Assembly: GCA_022601535.1 (NCBI GenBank)
Contig: JAJACK010000001.1
Location: forward strand, 660,893-724,892
Direction: 5' to 3'
Source: Chlamydiales bacterium
GTDB lineage: Bacteria; Chlamydiota; Chlamydiia; Chlamydiales; JAAKFR01
DNA: 64,000 nucleotides
In this document: positions 35,814 to 44,275 of the stretch, one piece after another
How the letters are laid out: every line of letters starts with the position of its first letter
Position numbering within the stretch: position 1 is the stretch's first letter
Notes under the pieces: generated by a model
Databases searched by the model: none
What the model saw: only the letters and a program-made list of their open reading frames with translations
What the model was told of the DNA's origin: nothing
Made by a program: the position numbers and the translations under genes

Positions 35814-36563
35814 TTATAAATTTGCAAATGGGTTATTTGATTGGGAGAAACAGCCTCCCTGTTTCCTTTTTTTCAGCTCGAGACGGATGGTGAACAGCAA
35901 ATCTTTATCAAATTGCATATTTGCGGCCCACTGTAGGTAGGGGAGTGGAATTTCTGAGAAGAGTTGCCCTTTATATTTTCCAAGAGGCATAAATTTCATC
36001 TTGATCGGATTTGCAAGAAGCTTTTGGATCTGTTCTACCGATTTAAACCGTTGGATCAAAAATTTGAACACCTCGATATTCATCATCACATCATTCATCG
36101 CTCGATGGGCTCCTTCCACCTCAATATTGAAATGTTTTGCCAGCTCCGAAAGAGAGTTATTTGGACTGTCTCCATATGCTCTTGCAAGACGGAGGGTATC
36201 GAAGAGTTTATGGTTTTTTTGGGGAAATTTGACCGATAGACGTTCTGCCTCTTTTTCAAGCATTTGAAGATCAAATTGCACAGCGTGCCCTACGATAAAG
36301 TCATTTCCTAAAAACGTGAGAAGATCGGGCAATGCTTGATCGATTGTAGGCTTATCTTTAACCATCTCTTCTGAAATATGGTGGATCTTGAGTGCTTCTT
36401 CTGAAATGGGGTGTTGTGGATTGAGAAGCACCTCAAATGAATCGATGATTTTATCCAATGTAAAGCGGACGCAAGCGATCTCTAAAACTCGATCATTTTC
36501 AAGGTCAAGCCCTGTAAATTCACAGTCGAGACAGACAAATGTTGTTTTATCTAACCATTTCAT
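35814..36563 (-). CDS. DnaQ-like 3'-5' exonuclease with C-terminal DUF3820-like module
   Basis: A 249-residue DEDDh nuclease: Exo I in VCLDCEFTGLD (Asp and Glu), Exo II in VGHAVQFDLQML, Exo III in HRAMNDVMMN. After the nuclease core comes MPLGKYKGQLFSEIPLPYLQ (about residue 195), typical of a small module found behind many such exonucleases. It may be a proofreading or RNA-trimming enzyme; C. trachomatis carries a dnaQ-type gene at the equivalent place as I recall. Start overlaps engB by 17 bases. Confidence 0.9.
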   Translation of the reverse strand: MKWLDKTTFVCLDCEFTGLDLENDRVLEIACVRFTLDKIIDSFEVLLNPQHPISEEALKIHHISEEMVKDKPTIDQALPDLLTFLGNDFIVGHAVQFDLQMLEKEAERLSVKFPQKNHKLFDTLRLARAYGDSPNNSLSELAKHFNIEVEGAHRAMNDVMMNIEVFKFLIQRFKSVEQIQKLLANPIKMKFMPLGKYKGQLFSEIPLPYLQWAANMQFDKDLLFTIRLELKKRKQGGCFSQSNNPFANL

Positions 36564-37104
36564 CGATGAGCCTATGTAGTTCTTTTCTCCCCTGCGGTTT
36601 TTTTACCGAATAACAGACATAAGGTGCATCGATCTGCTCAAGGATTTTTTTTGTTTGTAAAGCGAGTTCTCTTTTCTTCAATTTATCTGCTTTTGTTAAA
36701 ACCAGGATGATAGGGAGACCATGATAGTTGATCCAATCATACATCTGAAGATCTTCTTTCATCACTCCTCGCCTACAGTCGATAAGAAGGAGTAGGCTGC
36801 GGAGGGTTTCCCTCTTTTTGAGATAGGTTTCAATCATCTCTTCCCAATCAGTCATCCGTCCTTTTGTGTATCCATATCCAGGAAGATCGACGAGCAAAAG
36901 CTTCTCATCGATGGAAAAGAAGTTAATAAGGCGGGTTTTCCCAGGGGTTGCAGAGGTTTTTGCCAATCCTTTTTTTTGAAGTAAATCGTTGATAAGAGAA
37001 GATTTCCCAACATTTGATCGACCGATAAGGGCAACTTCAGGGAGAAAAGGTTTAGGACATTCATCCAATGATGAGGCCGATGTCATAAAATAGGCAGATT
37101 TCAT
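36547..37104 (-). CDS. engB: Ribosome biogenesis GTPase EngB/YsxC
   Basis: A 185-residue TRAFAC GTPase involved in 50S subunit assembly. G1 GRSNVGKSSL near residue 28, G2 region SATPGKTRLINFF, G3 VDLPGYGYTKG near residue 73, G4 LTKADK near residue 141. Length normal for the family. Overlaps tsaE by 4 bases upstream and the exonuclease gene by 17 bases downstream. Confidence 0.95.
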   Translation of the reverse strand: MKSAYFMTSASSLDECPKPFLPEVALIGRSNVGKSSLINDLLQKKGLAKTSATPGKTRLINFFSIDEKLLLVDLPGYGYTKGRMTDWEEMIETYLKKRETLRSLLLLIDCRRGVMKEDLQMYDWINYHGLPIILVLTKADKLKKRELALQTKKILEQIDAPYVCYSVKKPQGRKELHRLIDEMVR

Positions 37105-37514
37105 ACAACCTCGATTAAACGGTTTGTTTCCCCTTCATAGGAGATTTTTACACGGTAAGCTTCTTTGGGAATCAAGGAAGGAATTTTTTCGCTCCATTCG
37201 ATACAACAAATGCCTTCACCCAAAAATTCATCAAATCCCATTTTCAAAAATTGCTCTTCATTTTCCATCCGATAGAGGTCAAAGTGATGAACAAGGCCGT
37301 AGCTATTGAGATAGGTAAAGGTGGGGCTTGTCACTTCATCTATCGGAATGGAAGAGAGAGTTTCAACAATCCCTTTGATCAAAGTGGTTTTTCCAGCACC
37401 CAAATCTCCGAAAAAGCAGAGGGTCGCATCTTTGGGAAGAGAAAGAGCCAATTCTCGCCCGAAAGCGATGGTTTGCTCAGCAGAGGTTACTCTTCTTCGT
37501 CTTCTTCGATCCAT
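37101..37514 (-). CDS. tsaE: tRNA threonylcarbamoyladenosine biosynthesis ATPase TsaE
   Basis: A 137-residue P-loop protein needed with TsaB and TsaD to make t6A37 in tRNA. Walker A GDLGAGKTTLIKG near residue 37, then VTSPTFTYLNSY and HFDLYRM, then CIEWSEKIPSLIP. The start lies 28 bases inside the preceding gene; its first residues (MDRRRRRR) come from the out-of-frame reading of the acidic tail codons of that gene, a side effect of the overlap. Matches CT537 of C. trachomatis in kind and place. Confidence 0.92.
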   Translation of the reverse strand: MDRRRRRRVTSAEQTIAFGRELALSLPKDATLCFFGDLGAGKTTLIKGIVETLSSIPIDEVTSPTFTYLNSYGLVHHFDLYRMENEEQFLKMGFDEFLGEGICCIEWSEKIPSLIPKEAYRVKISYEGETNRLIEVV

Positions 37515-38209
37515 TTTACGACATATGCATTGAAACCGTCTTCATCGGCTAAACTTTCAACAAATTGAGAGATCTTTTCTTCAACTAATTGGTCTTGAAT
37601 GAATTGAAGGAATGACTCTTCGAGCTCAAAGCGGTTTTGATTTTGCACATCGATGAGTGCCATTGATTTTAAGTAGTGTTGCTTAAAGTCTTGGATGACC
37701 GAAGCTTTACTGTTGAATAATTTCCCAGTTACAGCAGAAGAAAAAACAGTTTTTGTGATCGGTTTTTTGAGAGGTTTGATGTAGTTTTTGATCACTTCAG
37801 GGTCGTCTGAGACAAAAAATCTTTTTGCCGGCACCCCACCGACACGCTCAGTATTTTCAGGGCAGTTTGCAACCCAGTCATAGATCGCATCTTGTGGATT
37901 AGGGTGAGTGTTATCGGCAAACACCTTTCCTGTAAAAGGGCAGATATAAATTCTTTGTGTTTGCTCATCAACAGTTGGAGGGCCATAACCGATCTTGATC
38001 TCTGTTTCACGCCAAACTTTTCCTGCATTTTCAAGCTTTTCCATCGCCTCATCAAAAGAGCGGTAAATTTTCTTATTTTGGACAAAAGCAACAGGTTTCA
38101 GTTTAAACTGTTTCTCGAGATAAAAGAAGTAAGCGCTCAAAAGCTCTGGAGAGCGTTGCCCCTTTAGGTAGGTGAGTAATTCTTTTTTGATTTTTTCAGA
38201 AATGGCCAT
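37487..38209 (-). CDS. Chlamydial conserved protein (CT538-like, DUF2709)
   Basis: A 240-residue soluble protein of a family I know only from chlamydiae (CT538). It contains IYICPFTGKVFADNTHPNPQ near residue 88 with a cysteine in a zinc-knuckle-like setting, and the paired phrase SAVTGKLFNSKASVI near residue 155, which looks like a second copy of the same turn. It ends in a very acidic tail (WIEEDEEE). Function unknown. It lies between the lipoprotein gene and tsaE, as in Chlamydia. Confidence 0.85.
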   Translation of the reverse strand: MAISEKIKKELLTYLKGQRSPELLSAYFFYLEKQFKLKPVAFVQNKKIYRSFDEAMEKLENAGKVWRETEIKIGYGPPTVDEQTQRIYICPFTGKVFADNTHPNPQDAIYDWVANCPENTERVGGVPAKRFFVSDDPEVIKNYIKPLKKPITKTVFSSAVTGKLFNSKASVIQDFKQHYLKSMALIDVQNQNRFELEESFLQFIQDQLVEEKISQFVESLADEDGFNAYVVKWIEEDEEE

Positions 38210-38272
38210 TTTTCCTCAGTCCTTATAAACAATTGAAGAAAATCATAACCTAAAAAACCCATTAAGTCCAGA

Positions 38273-38737
38273 TTATTCGGAGGAGTCGATGAAAAGAGAA
38301 ATTTCGAAAAGAGAAACATCGTTCTCAATTTTTATTTTGCTGTCTAAAAAAGAGAGATCAAATGATAAGAGGGCGAGTTCACCTTGGTAGGTTGGATTTT
38401 TCAATAGGACGGGGACGTCGTGGAACAGCTCTTTTTTTTGTTCATCATAGAAAACAATGGCAGCATTAGGAGGAGATTCGTTGAAGTTATTATCGACATC
38501 ATTTGACCACGCCTTGAGAAACAGGTCTAGTTTCATCGTCCCAGCCCGTCGATTGGGGCGTTGAGAAAAGTAGGTCACAGTAGAATTGACATCAGCTAGA
38601 GTGAGGGTCCCTCGGTCATAATGCCCTTGCTTTGCGTTCATAATGTAGAGGAATTTCGAAGGGGAGATCGTTTGTTGAGCTCCTTTTGCAACACACCCAG
38701 CGAGGGCCAAAAATAAAATAAAGGAGCCTAGTCTCAT
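38273..38737 (-). CDS. Small lipoprotein of unknown function
   Basis: A 154-residue protein starting at ATG 38737 with a lipoprotein signal, MRLGSFILFLALAGC, so Cys15 should be acylated. The mature part is beta-rich with no motif recognised (LADVNSTVTYFSQRPNRRAG, FYDEQKKELFHDVPVLLKN). The frame is open a little further upstream, but the lipobox fixes the start. Downstream of the thiamine pyrophosphokinase gene by 28 bases. Confidence 0.8.
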   Translation of the reverse strand: MRLGSFILFLALAGCVAKGAQQTISPSKFLYIMNAKQGHYDRGTLTLADVNSTVTYFSQRPNRRAGTMKLDLFLKAWSNDVDNNFNESPPNAAIVFYDEQKKELFHDVPVLLKNPTYQGELALLSFDLSFLDSKIKIENDVSLFEISLFIDSSE

Positions 38738-38765
38738 AGAAAAAAATATAGAAAAATAAGGGGAA

Positions 38766-39410
38766 TTAGTCAATCAAACAACAGATGAGATCCCCAGATT
38801 TAAAAGAGAGAGAGACCTCATTTTGCATAGCAATATTTGAGATTCCGATAAACTCTCTAGAGAGTTCTCCCTCTTCAAGTTCCCATTTCAGCCCTTTTGT
38901 TGTGATAGAAGTCACAGGACCATTGATCGGAATTAAAGAGAGTGTTTGCCCTTTTTTACAATGAAACACATCTTCTGTAGAAAGGGCAAATACCGTTTCT
39001 GTTGCCGTCTTAAAAGAGATGATTTTAGGGTAACGTGTCAGTAAAAGAATATTGGTAAGTGTGTGGTCGAGCCGTTTGCCACAAGCTCCAAGAATGGTGA
39101 TTTTTTCGACTGGAAATGTGAAGAGATAATCGAGAGCTTTTTCCAAATCAGTTTTATTTTGATCTTCTGTGTACAGTTTTGGAACATCTGGAAAATCATC
39201 GAGGCAATTTGCAGAGTCAAAATCTCCGGTGATCAAGTCAGGAGCACTTTGACACACATTTAACCCTCCATCGACTGCAATGAGGGAAGAGTTGGGAGTC
39301 ATTACAGACTCGATAAGAGCTTGGGTTGGAGGTTCTCCATTTGCAATAAGAACGACATGGCTTTCAGGGGTAAATGAGCTCAAGATAACCGGTAGAAGAA
39401 GTTTTAACAC
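38766..39410 (-). CDS. thiN: Thiamine pyrophosphokinase
   Basis: A 214-residue enzyme that makes the cofactor TPP from thiamine and ATP. The catalytic signature is complete: VLIANGEPP, SLIAVDGGLN, LITGDFDSA near residue 60 and DQNKTDLEKALDYL near residue 83. The C-terminal half is the beta-barrel TPP-binding domain (VEKITILGACGKRLDHTLTN). It implies the cell imports thiamine rather than building it. First gene of the minus-strand run, divergent from trxA with about 100 bases between. Confidence 0.9.
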   Translation of the reverse strand: MLKLLLPVILSSFTPESHVVLIANGEPPTQALIESVMTPNSSLIAVDGGLNVCQSAPDLITGDFDSANCLDDFPDVPKLYTEDQNKTDLEKALDYLFTFPVEKITILGACGKRLDHTLTNILLLTRYPKIISFKTATETVFALSTEDVFHCKKGQTLSLIPINGPVTSITTKGLKWELEEGELSREFIGISNIAMQNEVSLSFKSGDLICCLID

Positions 39411-39511
39411 GCGCTATAGGGTAGTGGAGGAGAAAGGAAAAAATCAATGATGAAATATTTTCAGCAATTGTATATACTTGGCAAATTAATCAAAAATTTA
39501 AGGAGAAAAGC

Positions 39512-39838
39512 ATGGCTGCATCGAATTTGATAAAGGTTTTAAATGACGACAACTTTGATGAAAATGTTGCTTCAGGCACAGTTCTTGTCGATTTTTATGC
39601 CGACTGGTGTGGTCCGTGCCGTATGCTCACTCCGATTGTCGAAGAGCTTGCTCAAGAGATGACAGGAGATCTTGTTGTAGCAAAAGTTGACACAGATCAA
39701 TCAGTCAATGTTGCTTCAAAATTTGAAGTCACTTCGATTCCCACACTGATTCTTTTCAAAAATGGTCAAGTTGTAAAAAGGGTTGTGGGTCTCAAAGATC
39801 TCGATGCCCTTCGCAAAATGGTCCAAGAAGTTCTGTAG
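39512..39838 (+). CDS. trxA: Thioredoxin
   Basis: A 108-residue thioredoxin with the redox centre WCGPC in DFYADWCGPCRM near residue 33, the buried Asp in LVDFYA and cis-proline in FEVTSIPTLILF. Cytoplasmic disulfide reductase. An AAGGAG site 8 bases before the ATG. A single gene closed by its own terminator. Confidence 0.97.
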   Translation: MAASNLIKVLNDDNFDENVASGTVLVDFYADWCGPCRMLTPIVEELAQEMTGDLVVAKVDTDQSVNVASKFEVTSIPTLILFKNGQVVKRVVGLKDLDALRKMVQEVL

Positions 39839-39866
39839 AGAAAACGCAAATATTTTTCTCTTTTTT
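39837..39866 (+). terminator. Rho-independent terminator of trxA
   Basis: AGAGAAAA (39837-39844), a 9-base loop, TTTTCTCT (39854-39861), then a T run. The stem is AT-rich but perfectly paired over 8 bases and begins inside the trxA stop codon. Confidence 0.65.
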
Positions 39867-39882
39867 ATTTGTTGGGGGGAGC

Positions 39883-40113
39883 ATGGATCTAGAAGCTGTT
39901 AAAACCTTGGTTGCTCAAGGGGAAACAGAGACGATCGAATTCTGTTGTTATGTCTCAGTTAGAGGTCAATCAAGGCCAGAGTCACTCCAGGAACAAGTGA
40001 TCAAAACATTGTTGCAGGAGAGAATGAACTCACTCAGCCTGAGAAAAGAGGAAGTCGGTTGCAAAAGTATAAGCTCATTAACCCATCATTGTAGAGAAGC
40101 TTTGTTGTCGTAG
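39883..40113 (+). pseudogene. Possible 5' remnant of an AlbA/Schlafen-domain gene
   Basis: A 76-residue frame starting MDLEAVKTLVAQGETETIEF. The LVAQGE(S/T)ETIEF-(K) opening is the usual N-terminus of AlbA_2/Schlafen-type ATP-binding regulators, which are normally over 300 residues. Here the expected K/R after EF is a cysteine and the sequence then loses any resemblance, ending after 76 residues inside trmL (36-base convergent overlap). Most likely a decayed fragment; a free-standing short gene is possible. Confidence 0.4.
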
Positions 40114-40521
40114 CGCCTCATAGAGAACAATGGCGACACTGTTAGAAAGGTTGAGTGAACGTCCCTGTTTCATTGGAATTGTATAGAACTGCTTAGCATA
40201 TTTTTCATGGTAGATTTTGGGTAAGCCAGACCCTTCTGACCCAAAAATCAAACGTGCATTTTCTTCATACTCCACCTCTGTATAGAGCTTTTTCCCTTTT
40301 GTGGAGAAAAAGTAGGTGGGACGGTCGTCAAAAACAAGCTGATCCAAAATTGTGAAATCAAGTTCATTCCAATAGTCAAGTCCCGCTCTTTTGAGATGTT
40401 TGGCTGCAAGTGAAAAGCCAAGGGGGCGGATGAGGGTGAGAGAAGAGCCGGTAATGGCACATGTGCGTGCAATATTACCGGCATTTTGAGGAATCTCAGG
40501 TTGAAAGAGGACGATCTCTAT
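40078..40521 (-). CDS. trmL: tRNA (cytidine/uridine-2'-O)-methyltransferase TrmL (SpoU family), non-standard start
   Basis: Coding similarity covers 147 residues: IVLFQPEIPQNAGNIARTCA at the start, LIRPLGF, RAGLDYWNE, then FGSEGSGLP near residue 97, IPM and SLNLSNSVAIVLYEALRQ, the three knotted SPOUT motifs. TrmL methylates the wobble base of tRNA-Leu. No ATG, GTG or TTG exists between the upstream in-frame stop (TGA near 40536) and the conserved N-terminus. The best candidate is ATA at 40519-40521, which overlaps the mip stop as ATAG. The next ATG (40347) would delete the first 58 residues. Confidence 0.82.
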   Translation of the reverse strand: MEIVLFQPEIPQNAGNIARTCAITGSSLTLIRPLGFSLAAKHLKRAGLDYWNELDFTILDQLVFDDRPTYFFSTKGKKLYTEVEYEENARLIFGSEGSGLPKIYHEKYAKQFYTIPMKQGRSLNLSNSVAIVLYEALRQQSFSTMMG

Positions 40522-41222
40522 CGGGAGACCTCTTCATCTGTAGATCCTTCTAAAGCAATCTCTTCTGGAGCTGCATTTGCTTTGAGAATCTCTACTTCAA
40601 AGATAAGAAGTGAATTTGGAGGGAGATGACCAGAGAGTCCGTAGGCGAGATCTGGATGGATGTAAAGAGTGCGCTTTTCTCCCTCTTTCATTCCGACAAG
40701 CCCTTTTGTAAAGCCGGGGATCGTTTGTTGAAGGGGGAGGGTAATTGGATCTCCACTTTCAATTGAACTTGCAAAGGTTGTTCCATCGATTAAGGTCCCT
40801 TTATAGTGGATAAGAGGCATCGATTCTTCTGCAACACACTCTCCCTCTCCCGCTTGGTCGACACGGTAGTGGAGCTTTGGCTCTACAATTGTGATATCCT
40901 TTTCTTTGGCATTTTTTTCGAGGAAAGTTGTTGCTGAGGCAAGATTTTCTTCAGCAGTTTCATTGAAAAGACTCTCTTGTATCGCATAAACAGCTTGCTC
41001 GTACTCTTCTTCGCTGAGAGGAGAGGGGCGACCGTTTCTTTCATCTTCAATTCCTTTGATCACACGATCTAGATCGAGCTTAAAACCTGGATTGGCAAGA
41101 TGTCGCACAATGAGATGACCAAGAGACTCTGCTATTTGGTCGTGATTGAATGTTTCAACCTCTTCAGCGTGCAGTGAAAGCATGCAGGTTGTGAGTAGTG
41201 TAAATATCCATCGTTTTTTCAT
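40518..41222 (-). CDS. mip: Exported FKBP-type peptidyl-prolyl isomerase (Mip-like)
   Basis: A 234-residue protein: signal peptide (MKKRWIFTLLTTCMLSLHA), a helical dimerisation region (residues 25-110) and a C-terminal FKBP domain with YKGTLIDGTTFASSIESGDP, IPGFTKGLVGMKEGEKRTLY, HPDLAYGLSG and LPPNSLLIFEVEIL. Catalyses proline cis-trans isomerisation outside the inner membrane. Mip homologues are surface-associated in Chlamydia (CT541). An acidic tail (STDEEVSR) ends the protein. Overlaps aspS by 4 bases and trmL by 4 bases. Confidence 0.94.
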   Translation of the reverse strand: MKKRWIFTLLTTCMLSLHAEEVETFNHDQIAESLGHLIVRHLANPGFKLDLDRVIKGIEDERNGRPSPLSEEEYEQAVYAIQESLFNETAEENLASATTFLEKNAKEKDITIVEPKLHYRVDQAGEGECVAEESMPLIHYKGTLIDGTTFASSIESGDPITLPLQQTIPGFTKGLVGMKEGEKRTLYIHPDLAYGLSGHLPPNSLLIFEVEILKANAAPEEIALEGSTDEEVSR

Positions 41223-42988
41223 AACGTATCCTTATGTACATGTATTTTAAGCTCTGTGAGCTGTTTTTCTAAGACATCAGATGGAGCCTCCATCATGAGG
41301 TCTGTCGCCCGTTGTGTTTTGGGGAAGGCGATGACATCTCGAATATTTTCTGTCTTACAGAGCAACATCAAGATCCGGTCTAGCCCAAAAGCAATACCCA
41401 TATGTGGCGGAGTCCCATATTGGAGCGCTTCAACAAAAAAGCCAAACCGATTTTTTATGTCATCTTCAGAAAGTTTGAGCAGGTTGAAGATTTTTTCTTG
41501 AAGCTCGCTGTCGTAGATGCGACAAGAACCTCCTCCTATTTCATATCCATTGAGGACAAGATCGTAACTTGCAGAACGGACGGAGAGGGGATCGGTATCG
41601 AGAAGGGGAATGTCTTCTTCAAAGGGAGCGGTGAAAGGGTGGTGGACACATGCATAGCGGCCTGTTTCTTGGTCCCATAAAAAGAGGGGGAATTCGGTGA
41701 TCCAAACAAACTCAAGTTGGTCAGGGTTGAATAAGTTTTGCTCTTTGCCGATTTCTCTTCGTAGGTGGTCGAGAGATTGATTCACAGTCAACTCATCTGA
41801 GGCGACAAAGAGAAGGAGATCTCCTGTTTCTGCTCCCATCTTTTCAACGAGTTGTGCAAGGACTTCGGTTGAGAAAAATTTCACAATACTCGAAGTGGGT
41901 CCTTCAGGCCCCATCTTGATCCACGCAAGTCCTTTTGCTCCAAATTGCCCCACAAAGCTGGTGTAGCCGTCGATCTGCTTACGGGAGAGCGATGCTCCAT
42001 TTTTAACACAAATTCCCTTGATCACCTCTGCTTCTTTGAAGACAGCAAAATCAGATTTTTTTCCAATATCATCGAGGCGGATCAACTCCATTCCAAAGCG
42101 AAGATCGGGTTTGTCTGTCCCATACCGCTCCATCGCCTCTCTATAAGGAAGTGTGCGGAATGGAAGAGAGAGCTCTAGACCGACGGTTTCTTTGAAAATA
42201 GTGGAGATCAGTCCCTCCATCAAAGGGAAAAAGGTTTCGTATGTAGAAAAACTCAACTCGATATCAATTTGATGAAACTCAGGCTGCCGATCAGATCGGA
42301 GGTCTTCATCTCTGAAGCACGGGGCGAGTTGAAAATATCGCTCCATTCCAGAGATCATTAAAAGCTGTTTGAAAAGTTGGGGAGATTGGGGAAGAGCATA
42401 GAAAGAGCCTGGCTGAACTCGAGAGGGAACAAGGTAATCGCGTGCCCCTTCAGGAGTTGTTTTTGCCAAAATAGGAGTGTTGATTTCGATGAAACTATTT
42501 TCTGACAAATAGTTTCGCGTCGCGAGCATTGTTTTGTGCCGGAGAGCTAAGTGGTTGGCAATCTCTCCTCTTCGGATCTCGAGGTAGCGGTATTTAAGAC
42601 GTAGTTCTTCATTCACTTCAATTGTTTCATCACAAATTGAAAAGGGGGGTGTTTTTGACTTTGAAAGAATTTCAAGTTGGTGCACTTCAACTTCAATTTC
42701 TCCCGTTTTCAATTTTGGATTGGCCATTCCTTCCCCACGGGAAGTGACAACTCCATGAATTTCAATGACCCATTCAGAGCGGAGTAGCCCCCCTTTTTCA
42801 TGGAGCGCTTTTTCTGTCTCTGGCCGAAACACGATCTGTGTTAACCCAAGACGGTCGCGGAGATCGATGAAAATAACCCCTCCATGGTCACGTCTTCGAT
42901 GAACCCACCCCATCAACACCACTTTTTCACCAATATTTTCAGCTCTCAATGCAGCGCAGTTGTGAGTTCTTTCAGATTTTAGTCTCAT
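41219..42988 (-). CDS. aspS: Aspartyl-tRNA synthetase
   Basis: A 589-residue bacterial-type class IIb synthetase. N-terminal OB fold (VVLMGWVHRRRDHGGVIFID), motif 2 FRDEDLRSDRQPEFHQIDIE near residue 215, the bacterial GAD insertion domain in the middle, and motif 3 GIAFGLDRILMLL near the C-terminus. Whether it is discriminating or also charges tRNA-Asn depends on residues I do not assign here. Overlaps hisS by 4 bases and mip by 4 bases. Confidence 0.97.
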   Translation of the reverse strand: MRLKSERTHNCAALRAENIGEKVVLMGWVHRRRDHGGVIFIDLRDRLGLTQIVFRPETEKALHEKGGLLRSEWVIEIHGVVTSRGEGMANPKLKTGEIEVEVHQLEILSKSKTPPFSICDETIEVNEELRLKYRYLEIRRGEIANHLALRHKTMLATRNYLSENSFIEINTPILAKTTPEGARDYLVPSRVQPGSFYALPQSPQLFKQLLMISGMERYFQLAPCFRDEDLRSDRQPEFHQIDIELSFSTYETFFPLMEGLISTIFKETVGLELSLPFRTLPYREAMERYGTDKPDLRFGMELIRLDDIGKKSDFAVFKEAEVIKGICVKNGASLSRKQIDGYTSFVGQFGAKGLAWIKMGPEGPTSSIVKFFSTEVLAQLVEKMGAETGDLLLFVASDELTVNQSLDHLRREIGKEQNLFNPDQLEFVWITEFPLFLWDQETGRYACVHHPFTAPFEEDIPLLDTDPLSVRSASYDLVLNGYEIGGGSCRIYDSELQEKIFNLLKLSEDDIKNRFGFFVEALQYGTPPHMGIAFGLDRILMLLCKTENIRDVIAFPKTQRATDLMMEAPSDVLEKQLTELKIHVHKDTL

Positions 42989-44241
42989 TTTAATCTCTCT
43001 AATAGGGTGTCAAAGGGAACTGTTTCGGTATTTCCTGTTTCCATCTCTTTGATTTGAAGTTGATTTTGCTTCATCTCTTCCTCTCCAATAACAGCGACAA
43101 AACGAGCTCCACTATTATTGGCATACCGCATAGCATTTTTCAGTTTTTTCCCTGTAAAGTCCATATCGGCGGCGATATGGTGAGAGCGGAGTTTAGAGAG
43201 CCATGTAAAGCAGAGAGACTTTGCTCGATCATCGAGAGGGATAAAGAGGATTTTTGGAGCACGCTTTTGGGGAAGATCAACTTGTTGTCCCAGGAGGGTA
43301 TGGATCACCCGTTCAAGTCCACATCCAAATCCACATGCAGGGATATCGGGGCCTCCAAGTTGTTTGACAAGGCCGTCATACCGTCCTCCACCTCCCAAAC
43401 TATTTTGTGAACCAAGCTCATTGGCTGTCACCTCAAAAACCGTTTGGTTGTAGTAGTCTAGCCCTCGTACGAGCTTGTCATTAACTTGGAAGGGGATATT
43501 TTTTTGCTTCAAGAGCTCTTTGACCTGATTGAAATCAGAGGGATCTGCAAAATCTAAGATCGAAGGAGCTTCTTTGAGAATTTCCTGATCTTTTTCGCAC
43601 TTTGAATCCAAAATACGCAAGGGATTGGTCTCAAATCGACGTTGAGAGTCGGCAGAGAGGTGGGAGAGCTGTGATTTAAGATAGCTTTTCAACGCACTCC
43701 GGAATTTTTTTCTCTCATCACTATTTCCCAAACAGTTGATGTTCAAAGATAATCCTTTTAATCCTAAGCGATTTAAAAAAGTGTAGAGGAGGTCGATCAC
43801 CTCTACATCGAGGTAAGGAGAGCTTGAGCCGAGTGCTTCTACACCAAACTGGTGGTGTTGTCGGTAGCGACCGGCTTGCTGTCTTTCATACCGGAACATG
43901 GGGGCGATATAGAAGAGCTTATGGATGGGGCTTTGTTGCGCTAGATTTTTTTCAACAAAGGCGCGTAAGACAGGAGCTGTCCCTTCAGGGCGCAATGTCA
44001 TCGACCGTCCACCGTGGTCATCGAAGGTGTACATCTCTTTATTTACGATGTCGGTTTCTTTTCCAATTGTGCGACAAAAAAGATCGGTTGTCTCAAACAG
44101 AGGGGTTCGAATTTCGGTAAAGCCATATTCATAGGTGATCGTCCGAATCATCTCTTCGAGGTATTGCCAAAGATAAGAGCACCGCCACGGTTCTTGGTCG
44201 GTTGGCAAAATGTCAAACACACCTTTTGGAATTCGATACAT
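42985..44241 (-). CDS. hisS: Histidyl-tRNA synthetase
   Basis: A 418-residue class IIa synthetase. Motif 1 region TPLFETTDLFCRTIGKETDI, motif 2 TLRPEGTAPVLRAFVE and FRYERQQAGRYRQHHQFGVE, the histidine-binding LVRGLDYYNQTVFEV near residue 255, motif 3 ACGFGCGLERV, and a C-terminal anticodon domain. ATG 44241 (MYRIPKGVFDILP) is chosen although the frame opens at 44292, because it matches the family N-terminus and avoids overlap with the gene upstream. Confidence 0.97.
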   Translation of the reverse strand: MYRIPKGVFDILPTDQEPWRCSYLWQYLEEMIRTITYEYGFTEIRTPLFETTDLFCRTIGKETDIVNKEMYTFDDHGGRSMTLRPEGTAPVLRAFVEKNLAQQSPIHKLFYIAPMFRYERQQAGRYRQHHQFGVEALGSSSPYLDVEVIDLLYTFLNRLGLKGLSLNINCLGNSDERKKFRSALKSYLKSQLSHLSADSQRRFETNPLRILDSKCEKDQEILKEAPSILDFADPSDFNQVKELLKQKNIPFQVNDKLVRGLDYYNQTVFEVTANELGSQNSLGGGGRYDGLVKQLGGPDIPACGFGCGLERVIHTLLGQQVDLPQKRAPKILFIPLDDRAKSLCFTWLSKLRSHHIAADMDFTGKKLKNAMRYANNSGARFVAVIGEEEMKQNQLQIKEMETGNTETVPFDTLLERLK

Positions 44242-44275
44242 AAGCAAGACAGAATATACAATAGGTAATAGATGG

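Noticed and set aside
40078..40484. Two overlapping minus-strand frames suggesting a frameshift in trmL
   Set aside because: Translating the frame of the downstream part back to 40521 gives the full conserved N-terminus without any stop or shift; the other frame is a shadow. Only the start codon is abnormal.
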